Assembly (NCBI GenBank): GCA_902802535.1
Contig: CADCML010000010.1
Location: 1-64,000 of the forward strand
Direction of reading: 5' to 3'
DNA: 64,000 nucleotides
From: an uncultured Bacteroidia bacterium
GTDB taxonomy: Bacteria; Bacteroidota; Bacteroidia; Bacteroidales; F082
The notes under the pieces: model-generated
Databases searched by the model: none
What the model was told of the DNA's origin: nothing
What the model saw: only the letters and a program-made list of their open reading frames with translations
Made by a program: the position numbers and the translations under genes
Shown here: in pieces, positions 7,297 through 15,908 of the stretch
Layout of the letters: the number at the start of each line of letters is the position of its first letter
How positions within the stretch are numbered: position 1 is the stretch's first letter

Positions 7297-8751
7297 ATGA
7301 AGAAATGGAATACTACTCTACGCTATGCCGGATTCTCCTTGATCTGCGTTTCGCTCATGATGTACTTGGCCGCACTCATCGCCTTCCTAAACGACAGCGA
7401 CGAAAGTTTTGACCCACTGATTTTCTCCGCAATGGCAGCCACTTTATGTGGTTTCTTCGCCATCATCATCACCCAACCACAAGAAAACATGGGAATCGAG
7501 GATGGGTTCCGCATCGTTACGGGCTGCTGGATCGGGGCTTGCTTTTTCGGTGCCATACCTTTCATGATATTTGGTGGCGAGTTCACCGTAATCAATGCTT
7601 TCTTTGAAAGTGTTTCGGGGTTTACCACCACGGGGGCTTCCATTCTCAACGACATTGAAAGTTTGCCCAAAGGGCTGCAATTCTGGCGCATCGCCTCGGC
7701 ATGGATGGGCGGCATCGGTATCGTCACCCTCGTTTCATTGGTCATTTCAGCGCAACACGACCGCCATTCCATCTTGGCCAGTGCCGAACTGTCGGATCTC
7801 GCCAAATCCTACTACGGCGGACGCAAAAGGAACTTCGTCTATCGGATGATAGCGGTCTATCTGATTATCACCACAGCATCAGCCGTCGCACTGAAACTCA
7901 CCAAAATGACGTGGTTTGACGCTGTTACTTTGGCCATGTCGGCTTGCAGCACCTGCGGCTTCTGCACGAAAAACACCAGCGTTGCCTTCTATAATAACGT
8001 TGCCGTGGAAACCATCCTCATCGCTGCCATGCTATTGGGTGCCACCAACTTCAGCCTCATGTTCTCCACCATTTGGCCCGACAAGCGAACCCGCAAGAAC
8101 CTTTTCAACACACAAGTCGTCCGATGGTTTCTCGCTCTCGTCGCAATCGCCATACTCATCGTCACAGCCGACCTCTATTTCAGCGGATATTATTCGTCTT
8201 TCCCAAGGGCGTTGCGCATGGCGGCTTTTCAGGTTTGTTCACTTTCAACAACAACAGGTTTTGCCACCGTCGACACCAACCTTTGGCCAAGGGGAAGTAT
8301 GGGAATTCTTTTGCTTTGCTCTTTGGTTTGCGGTTGTTCGGGTTCCACCTCGGGTGGTATGAAAATGGATCGTTTCGTCATTGTCATCAAAAGCTTGAAA
8401 GACCTGATACGCTCGCTCATTGGAGTCAACACTGTCAGTCAAATCAAGATTGACGGTCAGGTGAAAACAGAAAAAAACGTCACTTCCGTGATTACTTTCA
8501 TGGGCACCTATATGCTCATTATCGCCATCGGCACACTCTTCTTCGCCATCAGCATGGACTTCACCACCTCGCTAACGGCCTCCATCGCCTGCATGGGCAG
8601 TGTCGGCCCCGGTTTTGGCGAAGTCGGCTCAATGGGCAACTACGCCCATCTGCTGGATTTCCAAAAAGTGGCCGCCATGATCATCATGCTCTTGGGCCGC
8701 GTTGAGATTTTCCCCATGTTGATTGCCGTGAAAAGCCTTTTTAGCCGATGA
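7297..8751 (+). CDS. trkH: TrkH/KtrB-family potassium uptake membrane subunit
   Basis: 484 residues from the ATG at 7297 (MKKWNTTLRYAGFSL). Upstream in-frame sequence overlaps the regulator's promoter and is rejected. Four selectivity-filter-like loops are visible: SGFTTTGASIL, STCGFCTKN, STTTGFATVD and MGSVGPGFG, one in each M1-P-M2 repeat. The family forms the K+ channel of Trk/Ktr systems, gated by a cytoplasmic TrkA/KtrA protein; no such gene is in the window. The stop codon overlaps an ATG of the DUF389 frame. A possible K+ or osmotic role for the divergent regulator is inference only. Confidence 0.9.
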   Translation: MKKWNTTLRYAGFSLICVSLMMYLAALIAFLNDSDESFDPLIFSAMAATLCGFFAIIITQPQENMGIEDGFRIVTGCWIGACFFGAIPFMIFGGEFTVINAFFESVSGFTTTGASILNDIESLPKGLQFWRIASAWMGGIGIVTLVSLVISAQHDRHSILASAELSDLAKSYYGGRKRNFVYRMIAVYLIITTASAVALKLTKMTWFDAVTLAMSACSTCGFCTKNTSVAFYNNVAVETILIAAMLLGATNFSLMFSTIWPDKRTRKNLFNTQVVRWFLALVAIAILIVTADLYFSGYYSSFPRALRMAAFQVCSLSTTTGFATVDTNLWPRGSMGILLLCSLVCGCSGSTSGGMKMDRFVIVIKSLKDLIRSLIGVNTVSQIKIDGQVKTEKNVTSVITFMGTYMLIIAIGTLFFAISMDFTTSLTASIACMGSVGPGFGEVGSMGNYAHLLDFQKVAAMIIMLLGRVEIFPMLIAVKSLFSR

Positions 8752-8828
8752 GCCTTGCGCAATTCAAGAATTTTATAGTTCTTTGCACGAAATTTATTCC
8801 AAAGCAACACGAAAAACGCTATTCATCT

Positions 8829-10184
8829 ATGAAATATACACTCAAAAAAATTCTCACTTATCTTAGGTCTATCATCCATCTTTCGGACGAAATAGACTAC
8901 GAAAACGCCAGCATCAGCATCCGCAAAAACATCGCATTCCGTGGCACCAATGTGTTCATCTTGGCTTGTGCCATCATCATCGCCTCGGTGGGCCTGAATG
9001 TCAATTCCATCCCCGTCATCATCGGCGCCATGTTGGTCTCGCCCGTCATGGGGCCCATCATGGGCTTCGGTCTGGGCTTGGGCACGCAGGACAACGAATT
9101 GGTGAAAAACGCACTCAAGAACTTCACCGTGATGGTGGGCATCAGCATCATCGCCTCTTCATTGTTTTTCTTGCTCAGTCCCTTGAGTCTCGCCAACCCT
9201 TCCGAATTGCTGGCCCGCACCCGCCCGACCATCTACGACGTGTTCATCGCCCTGTTTGGTGGCTTCGCAGGCATCATCGAAACCTCGCGCAAAGACAAAG
9301 GCAGCGTCATCACAGGCGTGGCCATCGCCACCGCACTCATGCCCCCGCTTTGCACCGTGGGCTACGGCATCTCCATCTGGAAAGGGTCGATCATCTTCGG
9401 CGCGCTTTACCTCTTCACCATCAATAGCATCTTCATCGCCTTGGCCACCTTCGCAGCGGTAAAATACTTCCGTTTCCCCATCGTGGAAACAACCAGCGGG
9501 AAGACAAGGCTCTCGACCTCGGTGCTGTATCTCATCCTCCTCGCCGTCCTCGTGCCCAGCGTGATTTCGGCCATCAATATGGTGCAAGAAAACAACTTTT
9601 TGAGCCATGCCGACGAGGTAGTGGCCGAAAACAAGAACCTCGGCAAATGCTTCATTTACGACTATAAGGCCACTTATTCGCACAAATCGGCCACCTTGGA
9701 ATTGTTCCTCGCCGGCGACCCCCCCACAGACGATGCCAAGAAGAAGTTGTACGATTGTGCCGAAACCTATGGCATCACACGCAACCAAATCATTTTCCAC
9801 GAAGACGCCATCAACACGCCCGAAGACCTCTCAGAAACCGAAATCATCAAAGGAATTTACGAATATAACGAAAAGCAAATCAACCGGTTGAACGACAGCA
9901 TCGCCCAACTCGAACAGCAACTGAACGATTATCGCAACAAGGAGTTACCCGTCGAGGCGGTGTCGAAAGAACTGTTTGCACAATATCCCACTGCCAAAAG
10001 CTTCAGCCTCACACAAGGTTCTGTCGTCGACGACCAAGGTCTTGTAACCGAGCAAATTGTGGCCTTCGTCACCACCACCGAGCCACTCGATGCCGAACTC
10101 CACGACCGCATCGAACGTTGGCTGAAGGCAAGGCTGAACAACGACAATGTACTGTTGGTAAACGAAACCGCACCTGCCGAGTAA
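8829..10184 (+). CDS. DUF389 (TIGR00341-type) membrane protein
   Basis: About 451 residues from MKYTLKKILTYLRS. An earlier ATG at 8748 overlaps the trkH stop (ATGA) and would add 27 poorly conserved residues; the start at 8829 fits Bacteroidota homologues better, but 8748 is possible. The core has several membrane helices with GLNVNSIPVIIGAMLVSPVMGPIMG, GGFAGIIETSRKDKGSVITGVAIATALMPP and further helices to about residue 270. Then comes a soluble C-terminal part with a coiled segment (IEKQ/INRLNDSIAQLEQQ-like) and a BON-like tail. DUF389 proteins are uncharacterised inner-membrane proteins. It is likely in an operon with trkH. Confidence 0.85.
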   Translation: MKYTLKKILTYLRSIIHLSDEIDYENASISIRKNIAFRGTNVFILACAIIIASVGLNVNSIPVIIGAMLVSPVMGPIMGFGLGLGTQDNELVKNALKNFTVMVGISIIASSLFFLLSPLSLANPSELLARTRPTIYDVFIALFGGFAGIIETSRKDKGSVITGVAIATALMPPLCTVGYGISIWKGSIIFGALYLFTINSIFIALATFAAVKYFRFPIVETTSGKTRLSTSVLYLILLAVLVPSVISAINMVQENNFLSHADEVVAENKNLGKCFIYDYKATYSHKSATLELFLAGDPPTDDAKKKLYDCAETYGITRNQIIFHEDAINTPEDLSETEIIKGIYEYNEKQINRLNDSIAQLEQQLNDYRNKELPVEAVSKELFAQYPTAKSFSLTQGSVVDDQGLVTEQIVAFVTTTEPLDAELHDRIERWLKARLNNDNVLLVNETAPAE

Positions 10185-10409
10185 GGGCATCTCTCAAAGC
10201 AGCCGCAATACGGAAGGTTCGGGAGCGTTTGTGCAATAGGCTGAAAAGTTGAGAAAGGAATCAAAATAGATGAATAAAGGGTTGTACATGTTATTATTTT
10301 CAGTAATTTTGTGATTGAAATTAAAAACAACAAAATCAACAACAAACCAATTGGCAAAAATAATAAGCACTGATTTAATTCCGCCAACGGGTTATTTTAA
10401 CGTTTTCGT

Positions 10410-11201
10410 ATGATACCAAAGATTATACATTATTGCTGGTTCGGTAGAGGCAAGTTCACTTTAGAGATAGAGAAATGCATGGCTTCGTGGCGGAAGTATT
10501 GTCCAGATTGGGAAATTTGCCGTTGGGACGAGGATAATTCGCCAATGGATATTCCTTGGATTCGAGATGCGTATAAAATGCATCAATACGCTTTCGTGGC
10601 GGATTATGTTCGTTTGTATGTTTTATATAAACGGGGTGGGATTTATTTGGATACAGATATGTTGTTGATACATTCATTAGATGTTTTTTTGAATGAACAA
10701 AAGTTTATTGGAAGAGAAGATAAGAATTATGCAAGTTTTGGAATTATTGGAATGCCTCCAGGAGATGAGTTTTGTAAGTTGTGTTTAGAATACTACGACA
10801 ATTCCGTGTTTGACAACAAACACAGAATTACTATAAACCGAATAATTACACCCATTCTTGAACAATATGGATTTGAGCATAACGATGTCTCTCAAACGTT
10901 GACTAATGGGTTGACCGTTTTTTGTTCTTCATATTTTTATCCAGTTCATTATAGGGATACTTTTAATGTTGAAAATTTGTTTAATCCTCCGTATGGTGGA
11001 TTTGTCAAGCCTAATGTGCCTACTTATGCGATTCATTTATGGAATAAATCATGGGCACATGAAATGGAACTCTTTTCAAAAAAGAGGTACAAAGAGGGAT
11101 TTGTCAAAGTTTGGTGGAGAATTAGGCAAAATCCAAAACAGCCCATCAAATATTATAAAAAAGTAATAAAGTATTTTATTAAGTTTTTATTGGGTAAATA
11201 A
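10410..11201 (+). CDS. GT32-type glycosyltransferase (capsule or LPS sugar transferase)
   Basis: 263 residues beginning MIPKIIHYCWFGRGKFTLEIE, the classic opening of the Gly_transf_sug (GT32) family. The DXD motif is present as GGIYLDTDML near residue 91, and FVADYVRLYVLYKRGG precedes it. Such enzymes add a sugar to cell-surface polysaccharide using a nucleotide-sugar donor and a divalent metal. The base composition is visibly AT-richer than all neighbours (codons such as TTT, ATA and TTA dominate), and no other polysaccharide gene is adjacent, so recent acquisition is likely. No -7 element was found in the 225-base gap upstream, in which I see nothing else. Confidence 0.85.
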   Translation: MIPKIIHYCWFGRGKFTLEIEKCMASWRKYCPDWEICRWDEDNSPMDIPWIRDAYKMHQYAFVADYVRLYVLYKRGGIYLDTDMLLIHSLDVFLNEQKFIGREDKNYASFGIIGMPPGDEFCKLCLEYYDNSVFDNKHRITINRIITPILEQYGFEHNDVSQTLTNGLTVFCSSYFYPVHYRDTFNVENLFNPPYGGFVKPNVPTYAIHLWNKSWAHEMELFSKKRYKEGFVKVWWRIRQNPKQPIKYYKKVIKYFIKFLLGK

Positions 11202-11258
11202 AACCCGTTGATAGGATGTTGTTTCGTTTCCTAATATTGTTGCTTGATAAAGGAAACT

Positions 11259-12014
11259 TTACATCAGCCTCATTATCTCCCCAACAATCGCCCGAGAATA
11301 TGCATTAGCCACCTCCACTATGAATTTCCCGAAATCCACACGGGCGTTGTGGTCGGCGGAGTCGCTGATGGTGCGGATGACTGTGAAGGGCACCTTGAAC
11401 TCCAGGCAGACCTGCGCCACTGCCGCGCCTTCCATCTCGACGCACATTACCTCGGGCAACAAGGACAGGATTTCATTCCGCTTTTCATCGCTGTTGATGA
11501 ATTGGTCGCCGCTGGCAATGTCGCCGAAATGAAGAGTTGGATTGAGGTTAAACTCCTTCACGGCCTCCTTGCCCACTATGCTTTCTACACCTTTATTAAT
11601 AAGGTTTGTCACGGCACGTCCGGCCAAAGCGGTCAGGTCGGGGTCGCTGTCCACATAAACGCGGTTGAGCAAAGGAAGCTCGAAGCGCGCAATGATGGGG
11701 CGTGCGTCCAAGTCGTGCTGCACCAAGCGTTTGGAAACGACGATGTCGCCCACCTTCAAGCCATCGGCCAATGCGCCTGCCGTGCCGATGAAAATCAAGT
11801 CCGTCACTGCGAACTCTTGTATTAATAAGGTGGCGGTAATCGTGGCGGCCACTTTGCCCCATTTGGAGAACGCCACCACGCAGCGCACATTGCCGATTTT
11901 GCCCACCACAAACTCACGGTTGGCGATTTTGACGACGGTCTTTTCCGTCAAAAGGGCTTTCACTTCGTCGATTTCCTGCGCCATTGCGCCTAATATTCCG
12001 ATGTTTCGAGTCAT
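11259..12014 (-). CDS. mtnN: 5'-methylthioadenosine/S-adenosylhomocysteine nucleosidase
   Basis: 251 residues of the PNP/UDP phosphorylase superfamily. Seen: GILGAMAQEIDEV at the N-terminus (catalytic Glu of the E12 type), FIGTAGAL in the core, VMCVEMEGAAVAQV (the second catalytic Glu, E174 type), and RTISDSADHNA with the catalytic Asp (D197 type). The enzyme splits adenine from MTA and SAH, recycling SAM by-products. It is about 20 residues longer than E. coli Pfs, through a central insertion. It is divergent from the LOG gene, with repeat copy B filling the space between. Confidence 0.93.
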   Translation of the reverse strand: MTRNIGILGAMAQEIDEVKALLTEKTVVKIANREFVVGKIGNVRCVVAFSKWGKVAATITATLLIQEFAVTDLIFIGTAGALADGLKVGDIVVSKRLVQHDLDARPIIARFELPLLNRVYVDSDPDLTALAGRAVTNLINKGVESIVGKEAVKEFNLNPTLHFGDIASGDQFINSDEKRNEILSLLPEVMCVEMEGAAVAQVCLEFKVPFTVIRTISDSADHNARVDFGKFIVEVANAYSRAIVGEIMRLM

Positions 12015-12027
12015 AGTTTCAAATTTT

Positions 12028-12186
12028 AACTACGAATTTCACTAATTTGACGAATCTTGTTTTTGATGAATTTTGGACGCAAGCGTCCGAATGAACACGA
12101 ATGACTGTCACAAAAATTCGTAATCATCTGCGGCATGCCCGCAAAATTATTCGTCAAAATGCGTTTCATTCGTGCAATTCGTAGTT
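12028..12186. repeat. Palindromic intergenic element, copy B (159 bp)
   Basis: Termini AACTACGAATT and AATTCGTAGTT as in copy A. The first inner hairpin is GGACGC-AA-GCGTCC; the second (TGCGG-CATG-CCCGCA, imperfect) is followed by AAAATTA. The stem sequences differ from copies A and C but pair with themselves. It lies between the divergent mtnN and LOG genes. Confidence 0.82.
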
Positions 12187-12214
12187 TATTTCAGGCTGCA
12201 AAAATAAAAAATCT

Positions 12215-12222
12215 TACCTTTG
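12215..12222 (+). promoter_or_regulatory. -7 element TACCTTTG for the LOG-family gene
   Basis: TACCTTTG followed by CAAAAA, 14 bases before the ATG at 12237; it rules out longer in-frame starts. Confidence 0.6.
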
Positions 12223-12236
12223 CAAAAATTTACCGA

Positions 12237-12830
12237 ATGAAGAAAATCTGTATTTTTTGTGGCAGCAGCATGGGCTACGACCCGATTTATCGGGAAAAAG
12301 CGGCTGAATTGGGCCGCGTTTTGGCCGACAATGACTGCGAGCTGCTCTATGGCGGCGGCAATGTGGGCCTGATGAATATCATCGCCGAAGTGATGAAACA
12401 GCGTCACCGCAGAATCGTGGGTTCCATCACGCAACACCTGTTGGACATGCGGGTGGGCCGCCCCGACATCGACGAACTGATTGTGGTGGAAACCATGTCC
12501 GAGCGAAAAAAAATCCTTGAAGACATGGCCGACGCCTTCATTGCCATGCCGGGCGGCGTGGGCACCATGGACGAGTTTTTCGAGGTGATGGTCCTCAGCC
12601 AACTTCGCGTTTTCGACAAGCCTGTGGCTCTCTTCAACGTGAACGGCTACTACGACGACATCGTCCGTTTCCTCGAACGCGCCACCAAGGAAGGCTTCAT
12701 CCACCGCGAACACGCTAACAACATCATTGTCAGCGACGACCCGAAGGCACTATTGGAAGGGATTGAAAAATTCAAGCCCGTGGAACTGAAGAAATGGGTA
12801 ACCGAAATCAAGGAACAAACAGCCCCGTAG
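12237..12830 (+). CDS. LOG-family nucleotide 5'-monophosphate phosphoribohydrolase
   Basis: 197 residues. The family signatures are clear: GGG at 39-41 (LLYGGGNVGLM), ERKK near residue 89, and PGGVGTMDE at 105-113. LOG proteins cleave the N-glycosidic bond of cytokinin nucleotides in plants, and of AMP or modified nucleotides in bacteria (TIGR00730 group, Rossmann fold, cytoplasmic). The start is MKKICIFCGSS, fixed by the promoter at 12215. The stop codon TAG lies inside the loop and right stem of a REP-like hairpin (12822-12834), so the last codons (TAP, stop) are supplied by that element. Confidence 0.88.
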   Translation: MKKICIFCGSSMGYDPIYREKAAELGRVLADNDCELLYGGGNVGLMNIIAEVMKQRHRRIVGSITQHLLDMRVGRPDIDELIVVETMSERKKILEDMADAFIAMPGGVGTMDEFFEVMVLSQLRVFDKPVALFNVNGYYDDIVRFLERATKEGFIHREHANNIIVSDDPKALLEGIEKFKPVELKKWVTEIKEQTAP

Positions 12831-12899
12831 GGGCGTAGGATACTAAGCAGGCAGTGAAGCGCAGCGCAACCCCTGCCAACAAACAAGCCCCGTAGGGGC
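12822..12899. repeat. Two REP-like elements with GCCCC-GTA-GGGGC hairpins
   Basis: GCCCC-GTA-GGGGC occurs at 12822-12834 and 12887-12899. After the first comes a larger stem (GCAGG near 12847 with CCTGC at 12872-12876). The layout, a short C/G hairpin followed by a GCAGG...CCTGC hairpin, equals that of the elements flanking the Y1 transposase at 52609-53290, in the 52609 orientation. Confidence 0.75.
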
Positions 12900-12907
12900 G
12901 GCACATC

Positions 12908-13075
12908 AGTAAGCAGGCGACGTCAGTCCCTGCGTTAACAGTGACAACAAGTAAGCAGGTGACGTCAGTCCCTGCATTAACAGTGACAACAAGTAAGCAG
13001 GCGACATCAGTCCCTGCGTTAACAGTGACAACAAGTAAGCAGGCGACGTCAGTCCCTGCGTTAACAGTGACAACA
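12908..13075 (+). repeat. 42-bp tandem repeat, four copies
   Basis: Units at 12908, 12950, 12992 and 13034 are near-identical (three single-base differences: C/T, G/A and G/A). Each contains GCAGG, a 10-11 base loop and CCTGC, then GTTAACAGTGACAACA. The array ends 14 bases before the deaminase start, so it should be transcribed as its leader if a promoter lies upstream. There are no spacers, so it is not a CRISPR array. Confidence 0.92.
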
Positions 13076-13089
13076 AAAACAACAAAATC

Positions 13090-14124
13090 ATGATAATCAT
13101 AGGAATAACAGGAACACTCGGCGCGGGCAAAGGCACCATCGTCGATTATCTCGTCAAGGAAAAGGGCTTTGTGCATTACTCGGTGCGAGCCTACATCGCT
13201 GAAGAATGTCAACGCCGCGGCCTCGAAGTGAACCGCGACACACTAACCCAAGTGGGCAACGACCTGCGCGCCGCGCATTGCCCGAGCTACATCACCGACC
13301 AGCTCTTCGAACGCGCCAAGGCCGAAGGCAAAAACGCCGTCATCGAGAGCGTGCGCACGCCGGGCGAAATCGCTTCGTTGCGACAAAAAGGCGAGTTCTA
13401 CCTCTTCGCCGTCGATGCCGACCGCAAAATCCGCTACGACCGCATCTATCTTCGTGGCTCAGAGACCGACCACATTGATTTCGAGACCTTTGTGGCCAAC
13501 GAGGAGCGCGAGATGACCGCCACCGACCCCAACAAGCAGAACCTCGGCGCGTGCATCAAGGAGGCGGATTTCGTGTTTATGAACGACGGCACCGTGCCCC
13601 AACTGCACCAGCAAGTGGAAAAGGTACTGACCCAACTGCATGTGCGCCCTTCGTGGGATGACTATTTCCTCAACTTGGCCGATACCGTCAGCGAGCGCGC
13701 CACTTGCAACCGTGGCCGCAGCGGCTGCGTCATTGTGAAGGACAAGCAAATCTTGGTGACGGGCTATGTCGGTTCGCCTCGTGGACTGCCGCATTGCGAC
13801 GACGTGGGTCATCTTTTCCGCAAGGTCATCCACGAAGACGGCAGTGTCACCCAACATTGCGTGCGTACCGTCCATGCCGAGCAGAACGCCATCTGTCAGG
13901 CCGCCCGACGTGGTATCGCCTTGGACGGCAGCACTTTATATTGCCGCATGACCCCTTGCCGCACCTGCGCTATGCTCATCATCAATTGCGGCATCGAGCG
14001 CGTGGTATGCGAACGCCGCTACCACGACGGTGCCGAAACCGAGGAGATGTTCAAGCAAGTGGGCATCAAGTTGGAATACAAATATGATGAGGTGCAGCAA
14101 TATGAAGGACAACGCTGCAATTAA
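13090..14124 (+). CDS. P-loop kinase-like domain fused to dCMP deaminase
   Basis: 344 residues in two domains. Residues 1-185 are an adenylate/dNMP-kinase-like P-loop domain with GTLGAGKGT (8-16), VIESVRTPGEI (84-94) and R-rich lid-like residues. Residues 187-344 are a zinc deaminase with HAE at 262-264 and PCxxC at 289-293 (TPCRTC), plus CNRGRSGCVIVKD. dCMP deaminase makes dUMP for thymidylate synthesis. The same kinase-plus-deaminase order occurs in yeast Dcd1 and in the phage-defence deaminase AvcD, which is longer. The zinc ligands and catalytic Glu are intact. It is preceded by the 42-bp hairpin array, and its last 4 bases overlap the convergent NhaC gene. Confidence 0.87.
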   Translation: MIIIGITGTLGAGKGTIVDYLVKEKGFVHYSVRAYIAEECQRRGLEVNRDTLTQVGNDLRAAHCPSYITDQLFERAKAEGKNAVIESVRTPGEIASLRQKGEFYLFAVDADRKIRYDRIYLRGSETDHIDFETFVANEEREMTATDPNKQNLGACIKEADFVFMNDGTVPQLHQQVEKVLTQLHVRPSWDDYFLNLADTVSERATCNRGRSGCVIVKDKQILVTGYVGSPRGLPHCDDVGHLFRKVIHEDGSVTQHCVRTVHAEQNAICQAARRGIALDGSTLYCRMTPCRTCAMLIINCGIERVVCERRYHDGAETEEMFKQVGIKLEYKYDEVQQYEGQRCN

Positions 14125-15779
14125 ACCTTTTTCCCGACCAACCTGATTATCAGGTACAAAGCACTGTATCCGGCCAAAAACGCCACCCATGAAGGCAGAC
14201 CCAAAGCGGTGGGCAACACGCCTATCAGCACCGCCACGCCACCCACGGTGAGAGCGTAGGGCATTTGTGTGCTAACATGTTGCATGTGGTCGCAACGGCT
14301 TGACAAGGAACTCATAATGGTGGTGTCGGAAATCGGGGAGCAGTGGTCGCCCATGACGGCACCCGCCATCACTGAAGCCACCACATTGTAGAACAAAGGC
14401 AGCGTCGCGTCCACACTTAAGCCTTGCTCTTGACAAAGCATCCACGAAGCTGGCAGAATCAAGGGATAGAGGATGGCCATCGTACCCCAAGAAGTGCCGG
14501 TTGAGAAGCCTATCAAGGCGGCAAGGAGGAAAGTCAACGCAGGAACCCATACGGGCGACAGCGACCATTGCAAGAGCAATTGCGAAACGAACTCAGCCGT
14601 ATGCATGTCTTTGGTCACCAAGGCGATAGACCATGCCATAGTCAAAATCAGCACGGCGTTGAACATCGTTTTGAAGCCTTCTATCATTTCTTCCATCACC
14701 TTGGCGAAGGCCAACGAACCACGCAACAAAGTCATCACAATGGCCGTCAGCAAAGAGAGCAGCGAAGCCCAAAGCAAGGCTTGGTATGAATTGGCCTCCC
14801 CGATAGTTGCTGAGAGTTTCGGAAAGAAACCCACATTAGGATTGGTCCACACCGAGGCATCATAGCCCGTGAAAACCAGTCCGCCAATCGTCCCGAAAAT
14901 CAAGACCAACAAGGGAATCAAGGCATCGATGATGTGTGCGAATTGCGCCGTTGTTTCAACGTTTTCCAAAATCATGCCTTCGGCCAGACGCGCCTTGCGT
15001 TCGGCCTTCAGCATAGGCCCGAAGTCGCGACGACTCAGGATAACCATCAGCACGAAACCTAATGTGAGAAAAGGATAGAAACTATAGGCTAACGAATTGA
15101 AAAACACCGAATAAGACGACATGTCAAGTCCAATTATATTGATGCCGTCTTGGATGTAACTCAGTTCCGCCCCAATCCAAGTGGTGACAAAAGCCACGGC
15201 CACCACCGGCGCCGAGGTGGAATCGACGATGTAGGCCAATTTTTCACGCGACACTTTCAATTTGTCGGCAATCGGGCGCATGGTGTTGCCCACGACAAGA
15301 GTATTGGAATAGTCGTCGAAAAAGATGCAAAGGTCCATCAAGAAAGTCATCAGTTGCCCCGAGCGCGGTCCTTTCGCCCTTCGCGACAGCCAATTGACCA
15401 CTCCCTGCATCCCTCCATTCGCGGTGATGACGCGCACCATGCCGCCAATCAATAAAGTAAAGACTATGATAGTCACATGGTCAGCATCAAACAGAGAACC
15501 AACGACATAGGTATCGACTACACGCAGCAATCCTCCACCCAAAGCGCTTGCCGGACTTGCCCCGCCGTAATACGCCATCAGAAAAGTGCCCGTCAGGATG
15601 CCGACAAAAAGCGAGGAAATCACCTCCTTTATTAATAAGGCCATCACGATGGCGAACAAAGGCGGCAAAACCGACATCCACAGCGGCATCGGAGCCGTGG
15701 CCGGGCCGAAAACATACAGCAGCACCATGCCCAAAATGAGGACAAATGCCACCGTCAAGCCAATCCATTTTCTTTTCAT
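14121..15779 (-). CDS. NhaC-family Na+/H+ antiporter
   Basis: 552 residues with about 12 predicted membrane helices. Diagnostic stretches: DLCIFFDDYSNTLVVGNTMRP near residues 149-169, STSAPVVAVAFVTTWIGAE, GFSTGTSWGTMAILYPL and VMGDHCSPISDTTIMSS. The DDYSN and DHCSPISDT motifs carry the acidic residues typical of the NhaC/antiporter PF03553 family. It sits in the inner membrane, probably exporting Na+ in exchange for H+, which suits a cell with a predicted Na+ V-ATPase. Malate/lactate (MleN-type) exchange is an alternative for this family. It has its own promoter (15797-15804). Confidence 0.87.
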   Translation of the reverse strand: MKRKWIGLTVAFVLILGMVLLYVFGPATAPMPLWMSVLPPLFAIVMALLIKEVISSLFVGILTGTFLMAYYGGASPASALGGGLLRVVDTYVVGSLFDADHVTIIVFTLLIGGMVRVITANGGMQGVVNWLSRRAKGPRSGQLMTFLMDLCIFFDDYSNTLVVGNTMRPIADKLKVSREKLAYIVDSTSAPVVAVAFVTTWIGAELSYIQDGINIIGLDMSSYSVFFNSLAYSFYPFLTLGFVLMVILSRRDFGPMLKAERKARLAEGMILENVETTAQFAHIIDALIPLLVLIFGTIGGLVFTGYDASVWTNPNVGFFPKLSATIGEANSYQALLWASLLSLLTAIVMTLLRGSLAFAKVMEEMIEGFKTMFNAVLILTMAWSIALVTKDMHTAEFVSQLLLQWSLSPVWVPALTFLLAALIGFSTGTSWGTMAILYPLILPASWMLCQEQGLSVDATLPLFYNVVASVMAGAVMGDHCSPISDTTIMSSLSSRCDHMQHVSTQMPYALTVGGVAVLIGVLPTALGLPSWVAFLAGYSALYLIIRLVGKKV

Positions 15780-15796
15780 AAGCTCAAAATGAACCC

Positions 15797-15804
15797 CAAA
15801 AATA
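15797..15804 (-). promoter_or_regulatory. -7 element TATTTTTG for the NhaC gene
   Basis: TATTTTTG on the minus strand, 17 bases upstream of the ATG at 15779. Confidence 0.55.
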
Positions 15805-15846
15805 CAATTTTTTGAAGAAAATGCGTTATCTTATTCGATTTGGCCT

Positions 15847-15854
15847 TATTTTTG
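15847..15854 (+). promoter_or_regulatory. -7 element TATTTTTG for the lipoprotein pair
   Basis: TATTTTTG followed by CAAAAT, 54 bases before the ATG at 15909. Confidence 0.6.
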
Positions 15855-15908
15855 CAAAATAAATCGACTTGTGTTCAATTTAAATTCAAACATAAAAACA
15901 TTTCAATC

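Noticed and set aside
12908..13075. Possible CRISPR array
   Set aside because: The 42-bp units abut directly with no variable spacers, and no cas genes are near.
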